64,000 bases of DNA from JBBRHQ01 sp963725315 (GCA_963725315.1 CAVRYA010000004.1:434001-498000); one strand, 5' to 3'. Positions 33,221-41,381 are shown, counted from the first letter of the stretch. Notes: generated by a model not told the origin, from the sequence alone. Numbers and translations: made by a program.

Positions 33221-34066
33221 GTGGTGCCCGCGGCGCTGATCACTGGGGCCTCCACAGGCATCGGCCGGGCCGCGGCGCTGCGGCTCGACTCGCTCGGTTG
33301 GCGGGTCCTCGCCGGGGTCCGGCGCGAGGAGGACGGCGACTCGCTGCGCGAGGCCGCCTCCGAGCGCCTCGCGCCCCTTCGGATCGACGTCACCGACCAA
33401 GCCTCGATCGCGGCAGCCGCCTCCTCGCTGGAGTCCGAGCTGGGCGTCGCAGCGCTCGATGGGCTCGTCAACAACGCCGGCGTCGCCATCCCCGGGCCGC
33501 TCGAGACGCTGCCGATCGCCGACCTCCGCCGCCAGCTCGAGATCAACCTGATCGGCCAGGTCGAGGTCACTCAGGCGATGCTCCCGGCGATCCGCCGCGC
33601 CACCGGGCGGATCGTCTTCGTCAGCTCGATCGGCGGCCGCACCGCGCTGCCCTTCACCGGCGCCTACCACGCCTCGAAGTTCGGGATCGAGGCGGTCGGG
33701 GACTGCATGCGCCAGGAGCTTCGCCCCTGGGGCATCGAGGTCTCGCTGATCGAACCGGGCTCGGTCGCCACCCCGATCTGGGACAAGGGCCTGGAGGAGG
33801 CAGACGAGTTCTCCGGTCGCGCACCCGAGCACCACGACTCGCTCTACGGAGCGAGGATCGAGAAGTACCGCGAGACCGTGCGCAAGGTCGCCGCCCGGGG
33901 CGTGCCCCCCGAGCAGGTCGCCGAAGCGATCGAGCACGCGCTGACCGCGTCGCGGCCGAAGACCCGCTACCTGATCGGCCGCCGGGCGAAGGTCCAGGCC
34001 CGCCTCGGAAGCCTCCTGCCCGACCGCGTCTTCGACCGCCTCGTCGCCCGCGAGATGGGCCTCTGA
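33221..34066 (+). CDS. Classical short-chain dehydrogenase
   Basis: A 281-residue classical SDR with TGASTGIGR at the N-terminus, NNAGVAIPG near residue 85, the catalytic Ser in FVSSIGG, and YHASKFGIEAV with Tyr and Lys near residue 150. The C-terminal 60 residues (ARGVPPEQVAEAIEHAL and RYLIGRRAKVQARLGSLLP) resemble SDRs acting on retinol-like or steroid-like substrates. The start is one of two adjacent GTG codons at 33221 or 33224; the long open frame upstream runs antisense over the epimerase gene and is not coding. It ends 150 bp before the nitrilase gene. Confidence 0.84.
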   Translation: MVPAALITGASTGIGRAAALRLDSLGWRVLAGVRREEDGDSLREAASERLAPLRIDVTDQASIAAAASSLESELGVAALDGLVNNAGVAIPGPLETLPIADLRRQLEINLIGQVEVTQAMLPAIRRATGRIVFVSSIGGRTALPFTGAYHASKFGIEAVGDCMRQELRPWGIEVSLIEPGSVATPIWDKGLEEADEFSGRAPEHHDSLYGARIEKYRETVRKVAARGVPPEQVAEAIEHALTASRPKTRYLIGRRAKVQARLGSLLPDRVFDRLVAREMGL

Positions 34067-34142
34067 GCGCCGTCTGAGAGGCGCGTCCCGATTTGCCACG
34101 GCAGGGCCCCGCGGCGCCCGGCGACCCTATACTGGGCGCCCA

Positions 34143-34170
34143 CCGATTGACTGGTCAGTCAGCCAATCGG
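34143..34170. promoter_or_regulatory. TetR-like operator upstream of the nitrilase-TetR operon
   Basis: Two overlapping dyads are seen: the inner TGACTG-GT-CAGTCA (34148-34161) and the outer CCGATTG-N14-CAATCGG (34143-34170). The inner 14-mer is close to the TGACTGACCAGTCA-type sites of AcrR/FadR-like TetR repressors. It lies 47 to 74 bp before the nitrilase start, and the second gene of that operon is a TetR protein, so autoregulation is the likely function. Confidence 0.65.
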
Positions 34171-34216
34171 CGCCGGAGGCGGCACCTCGCCGCAGAAGAG
34201 AGGAAGGGTCACGCAA

Positions 34217-35080
34217 TTGCGCGCCGCTGCCGTGCAGATCAACTCGACGGGGCAGAAGGAGCGAAACCTCGAGATCGCCGAGCGCCTCGTCCGGGCCGCG
34301 GCCGCGGACGGCGCGAGCCTGGTGGCGCTGCCCGAGAAGTGGAACCTGCTGGCCGGTGGGGAGGCGCTGCGCGCGGGCGCCGAGCCGCTCGACGGGCCGA
34401 GCCTCGGCGCCGCCCGTTCCTGGGCGCGGGAGCTGGGGATCAACCTGCTCGCCGGCTCGATCTGCGAGCTGGGCGATGATGGCCGCTGCCACAACACCTC
34501 GGTGCTGATCGGTCCCGACGGCGCCGACCTCGCCAGCTACCGAAAGATCCACATGTTCGACGTCGAGGTCGGCGGCGTCTCCTACCGCGAGTCGGAGGTC
34601 GAGGAGGCAGGGACTGAGATCGTTACCGCCGAAGGTTCGGAATCCCATTCCCTCGGTGACCCGATCGTGGGCTTGCCCACGATCGGCCTTTCGGTCTGCT
34701 ACGACCTTCGCTTCCCCGAGCTCTACCGGATCCTCGCGGTCCACGGCGCCCGCCTGGTCACGGTCCCCTCCGCCTTCACGATGGCCACGGGGCGCGACCA
34801 TTGGCAGGTGCTGCTGCGGGCGCGGGCGATCGAGAACCAGCTCTTCGTCCTCGCCCCCAACCAGTTCGGCGAGGCGCCCCCGTTCCACTCATACGGGCGC
34901 TCGGTGATCGTCGATCCCTGGGGCGTGGTGCTGGCCACCGCGGCCGACGAGGAGTGCTTCATCGCAGCCGACCTCGACCTCGCGGCGCAGGAGCGGGTCC
35001 GCGAATCGCTGCCCTCGCTCGCCAACCGCAGGCCCGAGGCCTACCTCTGGCCGCAGCCCTCCGAGGCGGGCACCCGATGA
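34217..35080 (+). CDS. Nitrilase-superfamily amidohydrolase (Nit/omega-amidase-like)
   Basis: A 287-residue carbon-nitrogen hydrolase with the Glu-Lys-Cys triad: Glu in LVALPEKWN near residue 41, Lys in SYRKIHMFDV near residue 113, and Cys in LSVCYDLRFPELYR near residue 158. The SxCYDLRFPE and RARAIENQ segments place it with the Nit/omega-amidase and deaminated-glutathione amidase branch. The start is a TTG preceded by AGAGGAAGGG. It overlaps the TetR gene by 4 bp (ATGA) and is followed by an alpha/beta hydrolase, so the operon may handle an amide or ester substrate sensed by the TetR protein. Confidence 0.85.
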   Translation: MRAAAVQINSTGQKERNLEIAERLVRAAAADGASLVALPEKWNLLAGGEALRAGAEPLDGPSLGAARSWARELGINLLAGSICELGDDGRCHNTSVLIGPDGADLASYRKIHMFDVEVGGVSYRESEVEEAGTEIVTAEGSESHSLGDPIVGLPTIGLSVCYDLRFPELYRILAVHGARLVTVPSAFTMATGRDHWQVLLRARAIENQLFVLAPNQFGEAPPFHSYGRSVIVDPWGVVLATAADEECFIAADLDLAAQERVRESLPSLANRRPEAYLWPQPSEAGTR

Positions 35081-35676
35081 GCAAGGCGCCGCCGATCGAG
35101 AAGCGACGACAGATCCTCGACGCGGCGGTCCGCGTCTTCGCCCGCCAGGGCTTCCACTCGACCCGGGTCTCCGACATCGCCGACGAGGCCGGCGTCGCCT
35201 ACGGGCTCGTCTACCACTACTTCAGGTCGAAGGACCAGGTGCTGAACGAGCTGTTCACCGAGCGCTGGTCGCTGCTGCTGGCGGCGATCGAGGAGACCGA
35301 CGGCAGCGACGCCAGCCCGCGGGAGAAGCTCGCGGCGGTCGCCGCCTTCATCATCGAGTCCTACCGCCACGACCCGGAGCTGATGAAGGTGATCATCGTC
35401 GAGGTGACCCGGGCCGCAAACTCCTTTGGCCGCACCCACCTTCCGGAGATCTCCAGCGCCTATGACGGGATCGCGAAGATCGTCGCCGACGGCCAGCGGG
35501 CCGGCGCGTTTCGCGCCGACATCGATTCGCAGTTCGCCTCGATGGCCTTCTACGGGGCGATCGAGCAGCTCCTCTCGGGCTGGATCTTCGAGCTGATCCC
35601 CGCCTCGGATGCCGACTACGAGGATGCGAAGGAGCTGGTGGTGGGGACGATCTGCGACGGCCTCGAGCCCCGGTAG
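35077..35676 (+). CDS. TetR-family transcriptional regulator (AcrR/FadR-like)
   Basis: A 199-residue TetR repressor. The N-terminal helix-turn-helix is RRQILDAAVRVFARQGF followed by TRVSDIADEAGVAYGLVYHYFRSKDQVLNELF. The C-terminal domain is the all-helical ligand pocket typical of fatty-acyl-CoA-sensing AcrR/FadR relatives (LMKVIIVEVTRAANSFG). I chose the ATG overlapping the nitrilase stop; the longer open frame is a shadow of the nitrilase gene. It probably binds the palindrome at 34143-34170. The next gene, an alpha/beta hydrolase, starts 9 bp after its stop. Confidence 0.88.
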   Translation: MSKAPPIEKRRQILDAAVRVFARQGFHSTRVSDIADEAGVAYGLVYHYFRSKDQVLNELFTERWSLLLAAIEETDGSDASPREKLAAVAAFIIESYRHDPELMKVIIVEVTRAANSFGRTHLPEISSAYDGIAKIVADGQRAGAFRADIDSQFASMAFYGAIEQLLSGWIFELIPASDADYEDAKELVVGTICDGLEPR

Positions 35677-35685
35677 CCGAGCGGC

Positions 35686-36954
35686 ATGTGGGAATCGCTG
35701 GCGACCACCCGCGGCCAGGACCGCGCCCTGCACGGGGCGGCGAAGGCGCTCAACGTCGTCGTCGGCCTGTTCGCGATCCCGGCCTGGCTGATCGGGCAGC
35801 GCCTCGGCATCCCGTTGCGCCGGGCGCTGCTCGAGCGCCCTGAGCGCGAGCCTCTCCCCCTTCCGGCTGCGGGCGAGCGCTCGATGGATGCCCTGATGGA
35901 TGAGCTGGAGGCGATCCCCCACCGGCTCGAGCCCAGCCCCTGGGGCGAGACGCGCAAGGGCCTGCGCGACCTGACCAGCTTCGCCCTCGCCCAGACCCGG
36001 CAGGGCCTCGACGTCGGCTACTCCTACCCTGCCCAATTCAATGACGAGTGGTTCGTCGGCGCCGACGGCGAGCACATCGGGGCCAGCCTCGCGGTTCATC
36101 CCGAGCCGCGCCCCGGCCTGGTCGTCGTCCACGGCCTCTTCTCCTCGAGGCGCTTCGACTACGTACGCGAGATCGCCGTCCGCGCCTTCTACGAGTGGGG
36201 GTTCAACGTCTGCGCGATCGACCTGCGCAGCTTCGGCGCCAGCGCCTACCTCTCGCGTGCGCCCTCGACCGCCGGCTGGAAGGAGGGCGAGGACATCGTC
36301 TGCGCTGCGCGCTTCCTCAAGCAGGCCGGCTCGACCACGGTCGGCGCCCTCGGCATCTCGCTCGGCGGCTCCTCGGTGCTCGGCGCCTGCCATCTCGAGG
36401 ACGCCGAGGAGGCGCTCGACGGCGGCGTGATCGCGATCGCCGCACCCGCCGACACCCACTACATGGTTCGCAGGATCTCGCGGCCACGCCGCCGCGACCG
36501 CGCTTACGACCCGATGATCGGCTTGCAGGCGATGCTCCGCTCCCGCATCCACGCCTCCCGCTGGCCGGTCGACTTCGAGGACTTCGCCGATCCGATTGAG
36601 CAGCTCGCCGCCCCCTACTACGGGGTCGAGCCGGCGGTCATCTGGGAGCGCTCCTCCGCCCGCAACACGATCTCCGGGGCCCGGGTCCCGGTGCTCGTCC
36701 TGCACTCCGCCGACGACTGGCTGGTTCCGGTCGGCCAGGCCGAGGTCCTCCGCGAGGCCGCAGCCGGCAACGATCTGGTCCGCGTCTGGACCGTCGCCGC
36801 GGGCGGCCACGGCGCCGCCGACGCGATCGACGAGCGCTGGGCCTACGCGGTCTACCGTCGCTTCTTCGAGCGCTGGGCGGGGTATCCCGACCGCGAAGCG
36901 GGCGAGGTGGTTTACTCCCCGGCCACGGACGGGAAGGTCGAGGCAAGTGGATAA
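35686..36954 (+). CDS. Alpha/beta-hydrolase with N-terminal extension
   Basis: A 422-residue alpha/beta-hydrolase. The first 120 residues form a helical, partly hydrophobic extension (LNVVVGLFAIPAWLIGQ). The core has the oxyanion segment VVVHGLFSSRRFDY near residue 145, the nucleophile elbow GISLGGSS near residue 225, the acid in LVLHSADDWLVP near residue 342, and the His in AAGGHGAAD near residue 370, so the triad is intact. The family acts on esters, amides or lactones, and this group includes uncharacterised actinobacterial members. It follows the TetR gene by 9 bp and its end overlaps a 44-residue membrane protein gene. Confidence 0.8.
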   Translation: MWESLATTRGQDRALHGAAKALNVVVGLFAIPAWLIGQRLGIPLRRALLERPEREPLPLPAAGERSMDALMDELEAIPHRLEPSPWGETRKGLRDLTSFALAQTRQGLDVGYSYPAQFNDEWFVGADGEHIGASLAVHPEPRPGLVVVHGLFSSRRFDYVREIAVRAFYEWGFNVCAIDLRSFGASAYLSRAPSTAGWKEGEDIVCAARFLKQAGSTTVGALGISLGGSSVLGACHLEDAEEALDGGVIAIAAPADTHYMVRRISRPRRRDRAYDPMIGLQAMLRSRIHASRWPVDFEDFADPIEQLAAPYYGVEPAVIWERSSARNTISGARVPVLVLHSADDWLVPVGQAEVLREAAAGNDLVRVWTVAAGGHGAADAIDERWAYAVYRRFFERWAGYPDREAGEVVYSPATDGKVEASG

Positions 36955-37081
36955 CGACATAGTTCGAAGGCTCCTCTGGAGCGCCACCCTGGCCGGGGTC
37001 AGCGCCCTCGCCAGCATCGCCGCGACGCGCCTCGCCGCCGTCGTCTGGCGGCGGGTGTTCAACGAGGATCCGCCCGAGTAG
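36947..37081 (+). CDS. Very small membrane protein, DUF4235-like
   Basis: A 44-residue protein starting with GTG inside the last codons of the hydrolase gene (8-bp overlap). It has one hydrophobic segment (SATLAGVSALASIAATRLAAVV) and a charged end, VWRRVFNEDPPE. The tail resembles the W-K/R-R-V-x-x-E-D-x-P end of DUF4235 proteins, which are usually about twice as long and often sit beside holin-like and DUF3618 genes, as here. Assignment rests on size, context and the C-terminal motif only. Confidence 0.5.
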   Translation: MDNDIVRRLLWSATLAGVSALASIAATRLAAVVWRRVFNEDPPE

Positions 37082-37094
37082 GAGCGCCATAACG

Positions 37095-37583
37095 ATGGCC
37101 GAGACCCCGAACACCCCTCCTTCACAGCCGCCGCCGATCCCGCCCGAGCCGCCCCGGCGATCGGTCGGCGAGCTCTTCCTCGACGTCTCCGAGCGCACCA
37201 CGACGATCGTCCGCGAGGAGATCGAGCTGGCCAAGGCCGAGATCTCCGAGAAGATCACCAAGCTCCTTCGCGGCTCCGCGGTCGGGGTCGCCGCCGGGAC
37301 CTTCGCCTTCCTGGCGCTGATCATGATCCTGGTGGGGCTCTCCTTCCTGATCGACGACCTCTTCTTCGACGACACCCTCTGGCCCGGCTTCCTGATCGTC
37401 GCCGCGGTGCTGCTGCTGCTGGCGGCGCTCGCCGGCTGGCTCGCCTACCGCTCGATCCAGGCCGGCTCGCCCCCGATGCCCGAGCAGGCGATCGAGGACG
37501 TCAAGCAGACCCGCGCCGTGCTCGAGCACAGCGAGCCCCCGGCCGCCCCCGAGGCTCCCCAGCTCGAGAGGGCCGGACAGTGA
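37095..37583 (+). CDS. Phage-holin-superfamily membrane protein (DUF1469-like)
   Basis: A 162-residue protein. A Pro-rich N-terminus is followed by an amphipathic helix (SVGELFLDVSERTTTIVREEIELAKAEI), then two membrane helices (residues 62-90 and 100-120) and a polar tail. This is the pattern of actinobacterial Actinobacteria holin superfamily/DUF1469 proteins, which are chromosomal and not evidence of a prophage. Function is unknown, and a membrane-shape or stress role is often supposed. It overlaps the DUF3618 gene by 4 bp. Confidence 0.8.
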   Translation: MAETPNTPPSQPPPIPPEPPRRSVGELFLDVSERTTTIVREEIELAKAEISEKITKLLRGSAVGVAAGTFAFLALIMILVGLSFLIDDLFFDDTLWPGFLIVAAVLLLLAALAGWLAYRSIQAGSPPMPEQAIEDVKQTRAVLEHSEPPAAPEAPQLERAGQ

Positions 37584-37846
37584 GCCCCGCCGGCCCGCAG
37601 CAGGACCCGGTGCATCCGCGCTCGACCGTCGGCGCCCCTGGGCGCAGCTCGGCCGAGATCCGCCGCGACCTCGAGGCCCAGCGAGGCGAGCTCAGCTCCT
37701 CGGTCGAGGAGCTGCGCGCCAAGGTCAACGAGCTCACCGACTGGCGCAAGCAGGTGAGCGAGCACCGCACAGAGCTGATCACCGCCGCCGCCGTCGCGGG
37801 ATTCGTGATCGGCGGAATCATCGCCCTGCGCCGGCGCCGCCGCTAG
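37580..37846 (+). CDS. DUF3618 protein
   Basis: An 88-residue protein with the DUF3618 signature SSAEIRRDLEAQRGELSSSVEELRAKVNEL, a predicted coiled coil, followed by one membrane helix (ITAAAVAGFVIGGIIAL) and a basic C-terminus. Such proteins are single-pass membrane proteins of unknown function. The GTG start overlaps the holin-like gene stop (GTGA), so the two are translationally coupled and form a small envelope operon with the 44-residue protein upstream. Confidence 0.8.
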   Translation: MSPAGPQQDPVHPRSTVGAPGRSSAEIRRDLEAQRGELSSSVEELRAKVNELTDWRKQVSEHRTELITAAAVAGFVIGGIIALRRRRR

Positions 37847-37861
37847 GCCAGCCTCTCCCCG

Positions 37862-38731
37862 CTAGCGCCAGGGATAGCTGCTGCCGACCCCGAGCAGGCC
37901 GGGGCCGACGTGGGCGCCGAGCACCGGCCCGATCTCGGAGACGAAGACCGGCTCGCAGCCGAAGATCTCCCGGCAGTCGTCGGCCAGGGAGGCAGCCGAC
38001 TCGGCATCCTGGATGTGCTGCACGACCCATGCATCCGCGCGTGATTCGTGCCGCTGGGCTGCATAGTCGCGGAGCCGCTCAATGGAGCGCGCCCTGGTCC
38101 GCACCCGCTCGACGGGGGTGATCTCGTCCTCGAGGGTGAGGATCGGCTTGATCTTCAGGGTCGAGCCGATCCAGGCCCGGGCGCCCCCGATCCGCCCCCC
38201 GCGCCGCAGGTACTCGAGCGTGTCCACCGCGAACCAGATCTTCGTCCCCTCCCGGGTCTCCCTGGCCCGCTCGAGCGCCTCCCCTGCGCTGGCCCCTCCC
38301 TCGGCCGCCTCGGCCGCGGCCAGGACGCAGAGGCCGAGGCCGCCGGCCGAGCTGCGCGAGTCATAGATCCTGATCCGCTCGCCGCCCTTGCCCTCGGCCT
38401 CGAGGCGGTCCTTGGCCTGCCCCGCCGCCCGGACGGTCCCGGAGATCCCGGCCGAGATGTGGATCGAGACGACGTCCCGCCCCGCCGCAAGAAGCGGTTC
38501 GTAGGCGGCGACGAAGTCTCCCACCGAGGGCTGGGAGGTGGCGGCCGCCGACTCCGAGGCCCGCAGCTGCTCGTAGAAGGCCGGCAGGTCGGTGATCTCC
38601 GCCTCCCGGCGCTGCTCGCCGTCGAGGGTGACGTAGAGGCTGATCACTTCGATGCCGTGAGCCTCGATCAGCTCGGGCGGCAGGTAGGTGGTCGAGTCGC
38701 AGACGACCGCGGTCTGGTGGCTGGGACTCAA
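37862..38731 (-). CDS. DegV-family fatty-acid-binding protein
   Basis: A 289-residue DegV protein. The N-terminal CDSTTYLPPELIEAHGIEVISLYV, the TSQPSVGDFVAAYE segment and HISAGISGTVRAA are family hallmarks; the last two help bind the fatty-acid carboxylate. The C-terminal domain has GGARAWIGSTLKIKPIL. Family members (FakB-like) hold a fatty acid for phosphorylation by the kinase FakA, which is not in the window. It is divergent from the epimerase gene at 38780 and converges with the DUF3618 gene. Confidence 0.88.
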   Translation of the reverse strand: MSPSHQTAVVCDSTTYLPPELIEAHGIEVISLYVTLDGEQRREAEITDLPAFYEQLRASESAAATSQPSVGDFVAAYEPLLAAGRDVVSIHISAGISGTVRAAGQAKDRLEAEGKGGERIRIYDSRSSAGGLGLCVLAAAEAAEGGASAGEALERARETREGTKIWFAVDTLEYLRRGGRIGGARAWIGSTLKIKPILTLEDEITPVERVRTRARSIERLRDYAAQRHESRADAWVVQHIQDAESAASLADDCREIFGCEPVFVSEIGPVLGAHVGPGLLGVGSSYPWR

Positions 38732-38779
38732 GGGAGCCGGTTCTATCAGGAATCACTCCCTCAAATAGCATCTGCCGCC

Positions 38780-39838
38780 GTGGCGACCACGCTGGTCACA
38801 GGGGGCTCTGGCTTCATCGGCTCGCATCTGGTCCGGGCCTTGGCCGGGCGCGGAGACGACCTGCGCCTGCTGGCGCGGCGGAAGTCGAGCCTCGACCACC
38901 TCGCCGACCTCGACTTCGAGCGGATCACGGGCGACGTCACCGACCGCCGTGCCGTGCGCAGAGCGGTCGAGGGCAGCGATCGGGTCTTCCACGTCGCCGG
39001 CACCACCTCGATGAGGCCGGGCAGCGCGGAGAAGGTGTTCACGGTCAACGTCGGCGGCACCCGGATCGTCATGGAGGAGGCGCTGGCGGCCGGCGTCGAG
39101 CGGGTCGTCCACACCTCCTCCGCCGGCGCCGTCGGCCCGGCCAAGCCCGGCGGCACGGCGGACGAGGCGCAGCCCTTCACCGCCGGGCGGCTGGGGGTCG
39201 CCTACATCAACTCCAAGCACGAGGCCGAGGTCGAGGCGCTGCGGGTCGCGGCCCACGGCCTCGACCTGGTGATCGTCAATCCGACCTTCGTCCTCGGCCC
39301 CGACGATCCCGGGCGGGGCACCTCCAACCGGCTGATCAGGCGGGTGCTGCTGCGCCAGATTCCCCTCTTCGTCGACGGAGGGCTCAACGTCGTCGACGTC
39401 CGCGACGTCGCCGAGGGCCACCTGCTGGCCGAGCGCAAGGGCAAGTCCGGGGAGCGCTACATCCTCGGCGGGCGCAACTTCACCCTGCAGCGCCTCTTCG
39501 CGGACGTCGCTCGCATCTCCGGCGTGCCGCCGCCACCGCTCAAGATCCCCTTCGGGCTGACCATGGCCTCGGTCGAGATGGCAGGCTGGGTGGGGATCAC
39601 GCCCCCGGTCAGCCAGGACGAGCTGATCTCCGCATCGCAGTGGTGGACCTACCGCTGCACGAAGGCGAAGAAGGAGCTGGGGTTCAAGCCGCGCCCGCAC
39701 GAGGAGACCCTGGAGGAGGCGGTGCGCTGGCAGATGGACGAGCTCGGCGACCGGGTCGGCCGCGCCCCGCGCAGCGACCTCGCCCTGCGCGCCTTCGGCC
39801 GCATCCTGCAGATCGGCGATCGGCTGACCCCCGGATGA
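38780..39838 (+). CDS. NAD-dependent epimerase/dehydratase (HpnA/dihydroflavonol-reductase-like)
   Basis: A 352-residue extended SDR with TGGSGFIGSHLVRAL at the N-terminus, VFHVAGTTSM near residue 72, and the catalytic pair in YINSKHEAEVEAL near residue 146. VNPTFVLGPDDPG and NVVDVRDVAEGHL match the dihydroflavonol-4-reductase/hopanoid-associated sugar epimerase branch. I chose the GTG at 38780 since the protein begins at the cofactor motif; the longer open frame is antisense to the DegV gene. It overlaps the glutaredoxin-like gene by 4 bp. The substrate is unknown; no hopanoid cyclase is in the window. Confidence 0.82.
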   Translation: MATTLVTGGSGFIGSHLVRALAGRGDDLRLLARRKSSLDHLADLDFERITGDVTDRRAVRRAVEGSDRVFHVAGTTSMRPGSAEKVFTVNVGGTRIVMEEALAAGVERVVHTSSAGAVGPAKPGGTADEAQPFTAGRLGVAYINSKHEAEVEALRVAAHGLDLVIVNPTFVLGPDDPGRGTSNRLIRRVLLRQIPLFVDGGLNVVDVRDVAEGHLLAERKGKSGERYILGGRNFTLQRLFADVARISGVPPPPLKIPFGLTMASVEMAGWVGITPPVSQDELISASQWWTYRCTKAKKELGFKPRPHEETLEEAVRWQMDELGDRVGRAPRSDLALRAFGRILQIGDRLTPG

Positions 39839-40131
39839 GCGGGGGCGCGGGATCCGGCGGCGCCGAAGGAAGGGTGCTCTACCGCTGCCGCACGCCGACC
39901 AACTTCCTCTGCCCCTGCGGAGGCGTCGCCCGCGACCTCGACCGCCGCTCCCTGCCCTTCCGCACCGAGCGGGTGGCGCTGAAGCGCGCCGAGCGGGCCG
40001 AGATCGTCGAGCTGACCGGCCAGCGGCGGGTGCCGGTGCTGGTCGACGGCGAGGAGGTGATCCACGACTCTCGCCGGATCCGCCAGTATCTCGAGCACCG
40101 CTACGGAGGCGGTGGGGAGGGGAGCGCCTGA
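39835..40131 (+). CDS. Glutaredoxin/GST-N-domain-like protein
   Basis: A 98-residue thioredoxin-fold protein. VLYRCRTPTNFLCPCGG has Cys residues near the first strand, and RRVPVLVDGEEVIHDSRRIRQYLEHRY is the cis-Pro and GST N-terminal signature that in GST/MaiA-type domains binds the thiol cofactor. No C-terminal helical GST domain is present. In actinobacteria without glutathione such domains may use other thiols or only bind protein partners. It overlaps the epimerase stop by 4 bp and precedes the ErpA/IscA gene by 33 bp. Confidence 0.7.
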   Translation: MSGGAGSGGAEGRVLYRCRTPTNFLCPCGGVARDLDRRSLPFRTERVALKRAERAEIVELTGQRRVPVLVDGEEVIHDSRRIRQYLEHRYGGGGEGSA

Positions 40132-40164
40132 TCGGCGGCCGACCGTGCTTTACAATGTGAAGCC

Positions 40165-40536
40165 ATGAGCGAGATCCCTGACGCCGCGATCACCCTGACG
40201 CCGAAGGCGGCGGAGAAGGTAAACGAGCTGCTCGGCTCCTCGGAGGGCGACGAGCAGGCGCTGCGCGTCGCCGTGCGGGGCGGCGGCTGCTCCGGCTTCC
40301 AGTACGCGCTCGCCTTCGACAAGGCCAAGGAGGACGACCATGTCTTCGAGGACCGCGGCGTCGCCGTGATCGTCGACAAGGTCAGCGCCCAGTTCGTCTT
40401 CGGCTCGGAGGTCGACTACGTCGAGGGCCTCCAGGGCGCCGGCTTCCAGGTCAACAACCCCAACGTCGTCGCCGCCTGCGGCTGCGGCTCCTCCTTCCAG
40501 GTCCGCGAGGACGCGGCCGACCAGGCCGCGGTCTAG
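40165..40536 (+). CDS. A-type iron-sulfur carrier (ErpA/IscA/HesB family)
   Basis: A 123-residue Fe-S carrier with the three conserved Cys: GGGCSGFQY (Cys42) and CGCGSSF (Cys105 and Cys107). VNNPNVVAACGCGSSF is the standard family end. It would deliver [2Fe-2S] or [4Fe-4S] clusters to apoproteins. The ATG is preceded by an AT-rich GTGCTTTACAATGTGA region whose TACAAT is a good -10 element, giving a very short leader. It is convergent with the barstar gene and lies near BolA and monothiol glutaredoxin genes that act in the same process. Confidence 0.92.
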   Translation: MSEIPDAAITLTPKAAEKVNELLGSSEGDEQALRVAVRGGGCSGFQYALAFDKAKEDDHVFEDRGVAVIVDKVSAQFVFGSEVDYVEGLQGAGFQVNNPNVVAACGCGSSFQVREDAADQAAV

Positions 40537-40540
40537 CTCT

Positions 40541-40948
40541 CTACGTCCCGATCAGCAACAGCAGCCTGAATGGGACGCCGCGCTTTGCCCACCAGAGCGC
40601 CGCGATCACCCAGGTCTCGATAAGCAGCGCGGCCGTCCGCGGTGCGCGGGTCAAGAGCACCCCGGCGTCCTCGACGACCAGGGTGACTGCATCCGGCCGC
40701 TGATCGTTCGAGCCCACCTCTCGCAGGCAGTCCAGCAGCGCGTCCCAGTTGCCGCCGAACCAGGCGGGGAAGGAGAGCGCCGCGGCGAGGGCCGAGAACA
40801 GCTCACCCTCGTCGCCGATCTCCGCCCCGGAGATTCGGGCACGGACCTCTCCCTCGCGGGCCGCGGGCAGTTCGGCTTCTCCCGTGAGCACCCGCAACGG
40901 GGGCTCGGCCTCGAGCAGGGCCAGCGCCTCGGCAGCCGGCTCACTCAT
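40541..40948 (-). CDS. Barstar-family ribonuclease inhibitor
   Basis: A 135-residue barstar-fold protein. The barnase-binding helix is clear: LSFPAWFGGNWDALLDCLREV, where Asp69 and Asp73 in DALLD match the two acidic residues barstar uses to plug the barnase active site. The second half (VTLVVEDAGVLLTRAP) completes the three-stranded fold. It overlaps the end of the barnase gene by 8 bp and lies directly downstream, so the cell makes inhibitor together with the secreted RNase. It converges with the erpA-like gene, with only 4 bp between the stop codons. Confidence 0.87.
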   Translation of the reverse strand: MSEPAAEALALLEAEPPLRVLTGEAELPAAREGEVRARISGAEIGDEGELFSALAAALSFPAWFGGNWDALLDCLREVGSNDQRPDAVTLVVEDAGVLLTRAPRTAALLIETWVIAALWWAKRGVPFRLLLLIGT

Positions 40949-41381
40949 CGAGACGGGTGAAGCTCGAGTAGTGGTCGGAGGTGTAGTAGACGCTGCCGTC
41001 GTCGCCGACCACCAGGCGCCTGGCGCCCCGGTCGGGGCTGCCGGGTGTGGGGACCGTGTACTCGCGGTAGAGCAGCCCCGCGGGCAGCGCGGGGAGGTTC
41101 CCCTCGCGGTTCTGGAAGATGGAGCCGTCCTGCTCGTAGGGGAGGGCGTCGCCGGAGGCGATCAGCCGCAGCACCCGCTCGACCGCCACCCGCTGACCCG
41201 CGTCGGGGACTCTGGCGGCGAGACGGAGCGCCGACTCGCCACCCCTCGGCGGCCCGATGCCCGGGCCGTGGGAGGCTGCGGTCGATGAGTCCCCGCCCCC
41301 GCCGCAGCCCCCGAGGAACGCAGCCGCGACCAGCACGGCCGCGATCGCGGCCGGCGGCCTCATCCGCGGGTGTCTCGTCAA
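40941..41381 (-). CDS. Barnase-like secreted ribonuclease (guanyl-specific, N1/T1 family), lipoprotein
   Basis: A 146-residue protein with a signal peptide and lipobox LGGC (Cys26), a Gly/Ser-rich linker, and a C-terminal barnase domain. Catalytic residues are present: Glu107 in YREYTV, Arg121/122 in ARRLVVG, and His137 in TSDHYSSF; IFQNREGNLP and YREYTVPTPG are strong family motifs. It would be a membrane-anchored extracellular guanyl-specific RNase. The TTG at 41381 overlaps the glutaredoxin stop (TTGA) and suggests coupling; the ATG at 41363 is the alternative. Its inhibitor gene follows with an 8-bp overlap. Confidence 0.88.
   Translation of the reverse strand: MTRHPRMRPPAAIAAVLVAAAFLGGCGGGGDSSTAASHGPGIGPPRGGESALRLAARVPDAGQRVAVERVLRLIASGDALPYEQDGSIFQNREGNLPALPAGLLYREYTVPTPGSPDRGARRLVVGDDGSVYYTSDHYSSFTRLDE

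Noticed and set aside
31247..34099. A 950-codon open frame on the minus strand across three genes
   Set aside because: It covers the MscS, epimerase and SDR genes in a wrong frame or strand, and is low in hydrophobic patterning and motifs. The genes it overlaps are all clearly recognised.
37095..37846. Prophage reading of the holin-like gene
   Set aside because: No lysin, terminase, capsid, integrase or attachment-site genes nearby; the holin-like family with DUF3618 is a normal chromosomal pair in actinobacteria.
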